Source: Bacillota bacterium (GTDB lineage Bacteria > Bacillota > Clostridia > Christensenellales > CAG-138). Taken from it: DNA of 5,937 bases. The notes under the pieces were generated by a model that was given only the letters and a program-made list of their open reading frames with translations, was not told the origin of the DNA and searched no databases. Where the stretch lies: NCBI GenBank assembly GCA_023453725.1, contig JAEXTB010000251.1, positions 1 to 5,937 on the forward strand, in the 5' to 3' direction. The stretch's first letter is position 1. The number at the start of each line of letters is the position of its first letter. Position numbers and translations under genes: made by a program. Of the stretch, positions 1 to 4,362 are shown in pieces.

Positions 1-239
1 GCTGCAGGCATACCGCAATCATGCACTCCCAGAATGTCAGCCACCTTTCCATGGCCGCAAAGGCGCTTGATACCACCATATTTGTTAAAAATGCACCCTC
101 TTATGCGGGTTTGGGGTTCAACGGAGAGGGCTTTACAACCCTGACCATTGCAACGCCGACCGGAGAAGGCATCACAAGCGCGCGTACGTTTACGCGCAAC
201 CGCAGGTGCGTGCTGTATGGAGAGTTCCGCATCGTATAG
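1..239 (+). CDS. CoA-acylating aldehyde dehydrogenase (EutE/PduP-like), C-terminal fragment
   Basis: Only the last 78 residues are in the window; the gene begins upstream, with whole codons from base 3, and stops at TAG 237-239. The visible part reads RHTAIMHSQNV near the start and then NAPSYAGLGFNGEGFTTLT, PTGEGITSARTFTRNRRC and a terminal EFRIV. These blocks are hallmarks of the C-terminus of BMC-associated acylating aldehyde dehydrogenases (EutE, PduP). Members convert an aldehyde plus CoA and NAD+ to acyl-CoA and NADH in the microcompartment lumen. The catalytic cysteine and any N-terminal targeting peptide lie outside the window. Shell genes begin 63 bases downstream, and with DeoC in the same run acetaldehyde to acetyl-CoA is the likely reaction (inference). 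The choice between EutE and PduP naming cannot be made from this fragment. Confidence 0.9.
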   Translation, partial: CRHTAIMHSQNVSHLSMAAKALDTTIFVKNAPSYAGLGFNGEGFTTLTIATPTGEGITSARTFTRNRRCVLYGEFRIV

Positions 240-287
240 CGCGGCATCATTTTATCAATCGTTCCGGCATAAAAGAAAACTTACAAT

Positions 288-294
288 AAAGGAG
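288..294 (+). promoter_or_regulatory. Ribosome binding site of BMC-H copy 1
   Basis: AAAGGAG lies 8 bases before ATG 303. It decides the start in favour of MELQALG over a GTG codon at 294, which would overlap the site itself. Confidence 0.8.
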
Positions 295-302
295 TGTTTA
301 CG

Positions 303-602
303 ATGGAACTGCAGGCGTTGGGCATGGTGGAGACAAAGGGGCTCGTTGGCGCGATTGAGGCCGCGGATGCGATGGTGAAGGCCGCGAGCGTCACATTAAT
401 GGGAAAAGAGCAGATCGGCGCGGGTTTGGTTACCGTTATGGTCAGGGGCGACGTGGGCGCGGTAAAAGCGGCTGTAGACGCAGGCGCTGCGGCAGCCAAA
501 CGCGTGGGTGAAGTGGTATCCGTGCATGTCATCCCCCGTCCGCATTCGGATGTGGAAGGGATACTTCCTGCAGCGCCCAAGAAGACCGAAAAAAAGGCCT
601 AA
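303..602 (+). CDS. BMC-H hexameric shell protein, PduA/EutM-like, copy 1
   Basis: A 99-residue single BMC-domain protein that forms hexameric tiles of the microcompartment facet. It opens with the family signature ALGMVETKGLVGAIEAADAM, carries the pore loop around residues 37-41 (QIGAG), and has VRGDVGAVKAAVDAGAAAA followed by VHVIPRPH. The sequence is closest in my memory to PduA and EutM. ATG 303 is chosen because AAAGGAG (288-294) sits 8 bases upstream; the GTG at 294 overlaps that site. Compared with copy 2 (889-1161) it is identical at 76 of 89 aligned positions. It has Ala instead of Ser at pore position 40, Gln instead of Arg at 37, and a Lys-rich tail (PKKTEKKA) that copy 2 lacks. The next gene starts 3 bases after its stop. 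Confidence 0.96.
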   Translation: MELQALGMVETKGLVGAIEAADAMVKAASVTLMGKEQIGAGLVTVMVRGDVGAVKAAVDAGAAAAKRVGEVVSVHVIPRPHSDVEGILPAAPKKTEKKA

Positions 603-605
603 ACC

Positions 606-869
606 ATGTATACGGGTGTCGTGGTAGGCTCGGTGGTAAGTACTGTCAAAAATGAAAACATGAAGGGCATAAAGCTGCTCGTTGTGCAAAAGCTGGAAAG
701 CGGCAAACCGGCTGGGCTGATTGTTTCGGCGGACGGTACCAGGCAGGCTGGGAAGGGAGACCATGTCTACCTCATTGGCAGCAAAGAAGCCTGCCTGCCG
801 TTTTTGGACCACGGGGTGGTGCCGCTCGATTCCTCTATTATCGGGTTTATCGACAGGATCAACGAGTAA
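606..869 (+). CDS. BMC-P pentameric vertex protein (EutN/CcmL family), copy 1
   Basis: An 87-residue protein of the EutN/CcmL family, whose pentamers cap the vertices of the polyhedral shell. The N-terminal strand and loop GVVVGSVVSTVKNENMKGIK followed by LLVVQ is the family signature, and the C-terminus SSIIGFIDRINE matches the usual I-(G)-I-(I/V)-D ending. The centre (residues 43-60, ADGTRQAGKGDHVYLIG) keeps the G-x-G-D/E-x-V element but has a less glycine-rich lead-in than CcmL. It starts 3 bases after the preceding stop with no good Shine-Dalgarno sequence (only AAGGCC nearby), so translation is probably coupled to BMC-H copy 1. It is clearly divergent from the second BMC-P at 1192-1461, so the two are not a recent duplication. 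Confidence 0.93.
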   Translation: MYTGVVVGSVVSTVKNENMKGIKLLVVQKLESGKPAGLIVSADGTRQAGKGDHVYLIGSKEACLPFLDHGVVPLDSSIIGFIDRINE

Positions 870-871
870 AG

Positions 872-878
872 AAGGAGG
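872..878 (+). promoter_or_regulatory. Ribosome binding site of BMC-H copy 2
   Basis: AAGGAGG, 10 bases before ATG 889. It rules out longer versions of this reading frame that would begin inside the preceding BMC-P gene. Confidence 0.8.
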
Positions 879-888
879 TTCTATAATT

Positions 889-1161
889 ATGGATAAACAG
901 GCATTGGGTATGGTGGAGACCAGGGGCCTGGTCGGCGCGATTGAGGCTGCGGACGCCATGGTGAAGGCCGCGGACGTCAGATTGATCGGCAAAGAACGCA
1001 TCGGTTCCGGCTTGGTTACCGTTATGGTCCGGGGCGATGTGGGCGCCGTAAAGGCGTCCGTGGATGCGGGCGCTGCTGCTGCCAAGCGCATTGGAGAGCT
1101 TGTCGCGGTGCATGTCATTCCGCGTCCGCATGACGACGTGGAGGGAATTCTCCCGCAATAA
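889..1161 (+). CDS. BMC-H hexameric shell protein, PduA/EutM-like, copy 2
   Basis: A 90-residue single BMC-domain shell protein with ALGMVETRGLVGAIEAADAM at the N-terminus, pore loop RIGSG at 37-41, and the ending VHVIPRPHDDVEGILPQ. The pore serine at position 40 matches PduA. ATG 889 is chosen over in-frame upstream codons because AAGGAGG (872-878) lies 10 bases before it and the protein then begins where PduA-family proteins begin. It lacks the Lys-rich tail of copy 1. It starts 19 bases after the first BMC-P stop and sits in the same transcription unit. Some DNA blocks are identical to copy 1, for example TTGGTTACCGTTATGGTC, which points to duplication or gene conversion. Confidence 0.96.
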   Translation: MDKQALGMVETRGLVGAIEAADAMVKAADVRLIGKERIGSGLVTVMVRGDVGAVKASVDAGAAAAKRIGELVAVHVIPRPHDDVEGILPQ

Positions 1162-1191
1162 GATATACCCGGGAGGGAAGAGGAGGCGCGC

Positions 1192-1461
1192 ATGCTGCTG
1201 GCAAAAGTGGCGGGCAACGTGGTTTCCACAATAAAGCCCGAGTCGCACCATGGCAAAAAACTGCTTCTGGTGCAGCCAATCAGCCTCGACGGTGAGCCCT
1301 GCGGCGCGCGGCAGATCGCAATCGATGCCGCGGACGCGGGCATAGGCGATACGGTGCTCATTAATATCGACGGGGGTGCTGCGCTGATGATATTGAACGA
1401 CAAACGCGTGATTGTCGATATGACCGTCTGCGGCGTCATCGACCATGTGAACGTTGATTGA
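1192..1461 (+). CDS. BMC-P pentameric vertex protein (EutN/CcmL family), copy 2
   Basis: An 89-residue EutN/CcmL-family vertex protein. Family marks are KVAGNVVSTIKPESHHGKK followed by LLLVQ at the N-terminus, the central DAADAGIGDTVLI (equivalent to the usual GAGxGExVL), and the ending VCGVIDHVNVD. ATG 1192 follows AGGAGG (1181-1186) by 5 bases. It shares roughly a third to two fifths of its residues with the first BMC-P by eye, mostly in VVST-K and LL-VQ. Two different pentamers in one locus suggest distinct vertex roles or mixed capping (inference). Its TGA stop lies 68 bases before the preferred start of deoC. Confidence 0.94.
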   Translation: MLLAKVAGNVVSTIKPESHHGKKLLLVQPISLDGEPCGARQIAIDAADAGIGDTVLINIDGGAALMILNDKRVIVDMTVCGVIDHVNVD

Positions 1462-1514
1462 ACAAACATGCCGCTATATGGAATGGGGAACTATTCGGCG
1501 TGGCGGATAGAGAA

Positions 1515-1520
1515 AGGCGG
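1515..1520 (+). promoter_or_regulatory. Ribosome binding site supporting the TTG 1530 start of deoC
   Basis: AGGCGG, within AAAGGCGGGGA (1513-1523), differs from AGGAGG by one base and lies 9 bases before TTG 1530. No comparable site precedes the TTG at 1458; the GTG at 1500 has only GGGGA about 10 bases upstream. Confidence 0.5.
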
Positions 1521-1529
1521 GGAACGGGC

Positions 1530-1583
1530 TTGGAGTTGGAAGCCATTATCACAAGAGTGACGAAAGAGGTGCTCGCGGCGCTC
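1530..1583 (+). other. Encapsulation-peptide coding segment of DeoC
   Basis: These bases encode 18 residues with hydrophobic residues (L3, I6, I7, V10, V14, L15, L18) spaced as one face of a helix and charged residues on the other. A flexible stretch (NEQPAVTSGKE) separates it from the aldolase core. BMC cargo enzymes commonly carry such helices at a terminus to bind shell proteins. The addition accounts for the length excess over a roughly 220-residue DeoC. Targeting itself is inferred. Confidence 0.75.
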
Positions 1584-2258
1584 AATGAGCAGCCCGCCGT
1601 TACATCCGGCAAAGAGGTTGCGCACACCATAGAGCACAGCGTTCTGAACCCAGATATGACGGAGGAACGGATCAAAAAAGCGTGCAGCGAGGCGAAGGCG
1701 TGCGGCCTGGCCAATGTGTGTGTATCGCCATATTTCGTGTCCCTTGCGGCGGAATGTCTCGCTGACAGCGGCGTGAAGGTTTGCACGGTGGTTGGGTTTC
1801 CGCACGGCGCAGCTTCCTCTGCAGCGAAGGTGGCGGAGGTGCGGGAGGCCATTAAAAACGGCGCGCAGGAACTGGACGTTACTATGAACATACTCGCTAT
1901 CAAAAGCGGGAAAAGCGCTAATGCGCTGCGCGAGCTAGTAGAACTTGTAGAGATGGCAAGGGGCCGTGCCGCCGTAAAGGCAATATATGAGCAGAGCCTG
2001 TATACGGAGGCGGAAAAGCTTGAGGCGTTGCGTATCGCCAAAGCTTCCGGTGCAGATTACATTAAAATATCCAACGCTTTGAGCGGTAAAAAGGCGGAGG
2101 CAGAGGATGTGCGCTTTGTGCGCGGCATAGTGGGCGAGGGAATCGGCATTAAGATAGACGGCGGTATCAACGATGCCGCAAAAATTAGAGAGTTGATGCA
2201 GGCCGGTGCCAACCGGTTCGGCTGCAGCAAATCGGTGCAGATCGTAAAAGGCGTGTGA
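1530..2258 (+). CDS. deoC: Deoxyribose-phosphate aldolase with N-terminal encapsulation peptide
   Basis: A 242-residue class I aldolase. The known reaction is 2-deoxy-D-ribose 5-phosphate to acetaldehyde plus glyceraldehyde 3-phosphate. The core begins near residue 30 with VAHTIEHSVLNPDMTEE (consensus LIDHTLLKPDATEE). It keeps VVGFPHG, the acid ELDVTMN (D116), the Schiff-base lysine in DYIKIS (K179) and the second lysine in IGIKIDGGI (K208), equivalent to E. coli D102, K167 and K201. Two loops are unusual: SNALSGKK replaces the usual STGFSTGG after the Schiff lysine, and IDGGI replaces ASGGI. Residues 1-18 (MELEAIITRVTKEVLAAL) form an amphipathic helix of the BMC-targeting type, followed by a short linker. 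The start is inferred: no ATG fits, and TTG 1530 has the best ribosome site and places the helix at the N-terminus. The frame is open to TTG 1458 (266 residues) and also has GTG 1500. Confidence 0.92.
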   Translation: MELEAIITRVTKEVLAALNEQPAVTSGKEVAHTIEHSVLNPDMTEERIKKACSEAKACGLANVCVSPYFVSLAAECLADSGVKVCTVVGFPHGAASSAAKVAEVREAIKNGAQELDVTMNILAIKSGKSANALRELVELVEMARGRAAVKAIYEQSLYTEAEKLEALRIAKASGADYIKISNALSGKKAEAEDVRFVRGIVGEGIGIKIDGGINDAAKIRELMQAGANRFGCSKSVQIVKGV

Positions 2259-2360
2259 CGGATATTTTGGAGAAGGTAGAATAGATTGTTTTATGGCTTC
2301 TTTATCGGCCATAGATATTTTGTGAACCTCAGAATGGCATAACCTCCCTGTCATGTATTG

Positions 2361-2404
2361 GTTGCCTGGTTGAAAGACCCAGTTCGGTCTTTCAACCAGG
2401 CAAC
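2361..2404 (+). terminator. Strong hairpin, probable terminator of the BMC operon
   Basis: Left arm GTTGCCTGGTTGAAAGACC (2361-2379) is perfectly complementary to 2386-2404, giving 19 base pairs around a 6-base loop CAGTTC. A modest T-rich tail, TTGTTTTATG, follows. Its position about 100 bases after deoC suits operon termination. The stem is longer than most intrinsic terminators and the T-run is interrupted, so an alternative role such as mRNA 3'-end protection or a dispersed palindromic repeat is possible. Confidence 0.7.
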
Positions 2405-2443
2405 TTGTTTTATGAGGAATCGAGAGATACGCCTAATGAAACC

Positions 2444-2476
2444 GAAACGAGGACGAAATGAGACTGAAATGAGACC
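2444..2476 (+). repeat. Three tandem 11-bp direct repeats, possible regulator sites
   Basis: GAAACGAGGAC (2444-2454), GAAATGAGACT (2455-2465) and GAAATGAGACC (2466-2476) sit head to tail, with a partial copy GAAACC at 2438-2443. The 11-bp period is about one helical turn, and the array lies about 45 bases upstream of the TATAAT box. This layout is typical of sites read by tandem-binding regulators such as OmpR/PhoB-type proteins; that assignment is inference. Confidence 0.6.
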
Positions 2477-2507
2477 AATATAGGGGCGTTATTGGGAAAG
2501 TGTCAGG

Positions 2508-2524
2508 TTAAGATTAAGTATAAT
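2508..2524 (+). promoter_or_regulatory. Candidate promoter of the surface-protein gene
   Basis: A perfect TATAAT at 2519-2524 is preceded by two TTAAG copies (2508-2512 and 2514-2518). No good -35 hexamer lies at 16-18 bases; TTGGGA (2492-2497) is 21 bases away and GTGTCA (2500-2505) only 13. A weak -35 would fit an activator-dependent promoter, consistent with the direct repeats upstream. The predicted leader would be about 130 bases. Confidence 0.45.
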
Positions 2525-2647
2525 ACAACACAAATAGTTTCTGAATAAAATTGGAAACAGAATTTCTTCATAGATACTTAAAACTGTATTTATTGTAAGA
2601 ATAAGTAAGAAAATGTTTTTATCCGGAAGATACAATGAAGCATACAT

Positions 2648-2655
2648 AAAGGAGG
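2648..2655 (+). promoter_or_regulatory. Ribosome binding site of the surface-protein gene
   Basis: AAAGGAGG, 9 bases upstream of ATG 2665. It selects MKKRWMP as the N-terminus, which gives a proper signal peptide, over a TTG at 2656 immediately next to the site. Confidence 0.85.
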
Positions 2656-2664
2656 TTGGGGGTA

Positions 2665-4263
2665 ATGAAGAAGAGATGGATGCCGATCACGGCAGTGTTT
2701 TTATCCATACTGATGATATCGACTACTACGCTTGCTGAGACATATGATTTGACAGAGTACGGAGAGATCACCGTAACAGGTGGGAGCAGCGGATCAAATG
2801 ATGTTTCGTGGGCAAACGGGACGCGCGTTCCCGGCTCGCGAAATGACACGACAGAGGTCATCATCACAAGCAACAACAATGAGACAGAACACACCGTCAC
2901 ACTCAATAACGGTGCCGAGGTTACGCTCAAGGACGTCAATATCGTGGCGCCGGACAACAATGCCGGTATCACCGTGAACGGCAATGATAACGTAATCAAT
3001 TTGGAAGGCGAGCACAACTATGTCCAGGGCGGCGACGGCAAGGCTGGCGTGAATGTAGGCGCTGGCTCCTCCGTTACCATCGATGGCGGTGGTGATGGTA
3101 TGATGATCGCCACCGGCGGCGAAAACGGCGCAGGTATCGGCGGCAATTCCGGCCAGGACGCAGGCGCCATCAATGTTGAAGGTGCCGGTATCCGGGCGAT
3201 TGGCGGAGACAACGCGGCCGGTATCGGCGGCGGTAAGGACGGCTCCGGTGGTCAGGTAACGCTTGAAGATTCCAACGTGCAGGTCACCGGCGGCAAAAAC
3301 GCGGATGGCATTGGTGCCGGACAGAATGAAACAAACAAAGGCACCGTTACTGTTACGAATTCCAATGTGGATTCAAAAAAGAAGGATGGCACCGTCGATC
3401 CGTATAACGCTATTATAGAAACTGGCAGCAGTCTTCCCGGCACCGGAAGCATTCCGACGAACGGGAGTTGGCAAACGATCGGGAGCAACGAGTTTTCGGG
3501 GACCTCCAATCAGGCATCCGCGGTAGATATTCCGGGTGATTCGATCCCGCAGTACATTATATTCAAGCAGTCAAGTGGCCTCCTGTTTATCTGGTCCCGT
3601 GATGGGGTGCAACCCTCCAATCTGGATCAATTCAGGGAATCGGTAGGCAGCGGCTGGTATAAAGCTGATACGCAAGTTGTGTTTTTCACCGGCAACGCTT
3701 ACATTGATGCCAGAGGTTACACCGGCGACTCTCAGTTTCAGGTGCAGTTCAAGGTGGATGGCGGCCTCGTATATGTAAAGCCTGAAGGCGATGCCTCGGC
3801 GAGCACCCGCATCAGCGGGGTACATTACGCATACGGCGCGCCTGCACCGACAATTCCGGGTCTGCCGACCATTACACCAAAACCGACGCCTACGGCAACC
3901 CCGGCGCCGACACCTGAGGCAACACCGACGCCTACACCCGAGGGCAGCCCGACGCCTATACCCGAGGGCAGCCCGACGCCTACGCCTGAGGCAACACCGA
4001 CGCCTACGCCCGAGGCAACATCGACGCCTACGCCTACGGTAACACCGACGCCGACGTCAGATCCCCCCACAGATACGACAGGAGGCGCGCCCATCCCGCT
4101 CGGAGCAGGCGCTCCCCAGCAGATGATACCTCTTGGACCCCCTATGACAGATGACAAGCGGGACATGAGTTTCGTAGGGATGTTGATTGCCGCAGGCATT
4201 GGGGTGGGCCTAGTGAGCCTCCGCAAAAGAAGCGGCCCCGCAACGAAGCAAAGTAAAAAGTAA
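2665..4263 (+). CDS. Secreted, membrane/wall-anchored surface protein with beta-helix-like region and Thr/Pro stalk
   Basis: A 532-residue protein of no specific family I can name. Residues 1-24 are a signal peptide (KKR, hydrophobic core, TTLA then E25). Residues 30-235 are Gly/Asn/Val-rich with short strands (HTVTLNNGAEVTLKDVNIV, VNVGAGSSVTIDGG) and three GG-x-N-A/G-x-GIG motifs near 151, 180 and 209, as in right-handed beta-helix or carbohydrate-binding-type surface proteins. Residues 253-391 form a distinct module with W269, W310 and W331. Residues 400-466 are a Thr/Pro stalk of eight-residue units. The C-terminus has a hydrophobic segment (about 502-519) and a basic tail (RKRSG...KQSKK). 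Where a sortase signal belongs there is only PPMTDD, and the true LPGTG at 257-261 is internal. The mature protein has no cysteine. It likely faces the outside as an adhesin or glycan-binding protein (inference). Confidence 0.85.
   Translation: MKKRWMPITAVFLSILMISTTTLAETYDLTEYGEITVTGGSSGSNDVSWANGTRVPGSRNDTTEVIITSNNNETEHTVTLNNGAEVTLKDVNIVAPDNNAGITVNGNDNVINLEGEHNYVQGGDGKAGVNVGAGSSVTIDGGGDGMMIATGGENGAGIGGNSGQDAGAINVEGAGIRAIGGDNAAGIGGGKDGSGGQVTLEDSNVQVTGGKNADGIGAGQNETNKGTVTVTNSNVDSKKKDGTVDPYNAIIETGSSLPGTGSIPTNGSWQTIGSNEFSGTSNQASAVDIPGDSIPQYIIFKQSSGLLFIWSRDGVQPSNLDQFRESVGSGWYKADTQVVFFTGNAYIDARGYTGDSQFQVQFKVDGGLVYVKPEGDASASTRISGVHYAYGAPAPTIPGLPTITPKPTPTATPAPTPEATPTPTPEGSPTPIPEGSPTPTPEATPTPTPEATSTPTPTVTPTPTSDPPTDTTGGAPIPLGAGAPQQMIPLGPPMTDDKRDMSFVGMLIAAGIGVGLVSLRKRSGPATKQSKK
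3916..4059 (+). repeat. Six 24-bp tandem repeats encoding a TPTP stalk
   Basis: Six consecutive eight-residue units, beginning at codon 418: EATPTPTP, EGSPTPIP, EGSPTPTP, EATPTPTP, EATSTPTP and TVTPTPTS. The DNA units are near-identical around CCGACGCCTAC. Such arrays form extended, often glycosylated wall-spanning stalks and can change copy number by slippage. A less regular TPKPTPTATPAPTP stretch precedes them. Confidence 0.9.
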
Positions 4264-4296
4264 TCCCTAAACTGCAGTTTCCTTTTCCAAAGTGTA

Positions 4297-4324
4297 AAAG
4301 GACCGGAGAGATCTCCGGTCCTTT
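4297..4324. terminator. Bidirectional intrinsic terminator between convergent genes
   Basis: AAAGGACCGGAG (4297-4308) pairs with CTCCGGTCCTTT (4313-4324), a 12-bp GC-rich stem with loop AGAT. It lies 33 bases after the surface-protein stop and 38 bases after the end of the minus-strand MFS gene. The T-run is three bases on the plus strand and four on the minus strand, so termination in both directions is plausible though the U-tracts are short. Confidence 0.8.
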
Positions 4325-4362
4325 ACGTCGCAATAAGCATCTAATAGAGTAAGAACAGGCCG

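Larger units (their letters stand above)
2259..2664 (+). other. Intergenic region between deoC and the surface-protein gene
   Basis: About 400 bases with no convincing gene. In order it holds a short 3' tail after deoC with a minor TATGGC/GCCATA hairpin (near 2293-2314), the strong hairpin at 2361-2404, three 11-bp direct repeats at 2444-2476, a TTAAG pair and TATAAT box at 2508-2524, and an AT-rich leader of about 130 bases ending in a ribosome site. Base composition becomes clearly AT-rich from about 2500 onward compared with the coding regions. Confidence 0.7.

Noticed and set aside
396..1469. Long minus-strand open frame of 357 codons opposite the shell genes
   Set aside because: It runs antisense to four well-supported BMC genes, has no family resemblance or ribosome site, and its apparent internal repeat is just the complement of the two BMC-H copies.
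1468..1560. Short ATG frame between BMC-P copy 2 and deoC
   Set aside because: It encodes about 30 residues with no ribosome site or recognisable features and overlaps the deoC start region in another frame.
1935..2354. Minus-strand open frame overlapping deoC and the intergenic region
   Set aside because: It is mostly antisense to deoC and shows no recognisable protein features. An AGGGAGG near 2346 precedes only a four-codon reading frame.
2551..2578. Alternative promoter TTGGAA ... GATACT in the AT-rich leader
   Set aside because: The -10 matches the consensus poorly and the composition makes chance matches likely; TATAAT at 2519 is better.
3433..3447. Exact LPGTG sortase motif in the surface protein (residues 257-261)
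   Set aside because: It is about 270 residues from the C-terminus and is not followed by a hydrophobic segment and basic tail, so it is probably a chance match in a linker.
3871..4060. Possible CRISPR-like array
   Set aside because: The repeats are contiguous 24-bp in-frame codon units without unique spacers.
3825..4226. Minus-strand frame rich in GVGVGVASG
   Set aside because: It is the complement of the Thr/Pro repeat codons and has no start context of its own.
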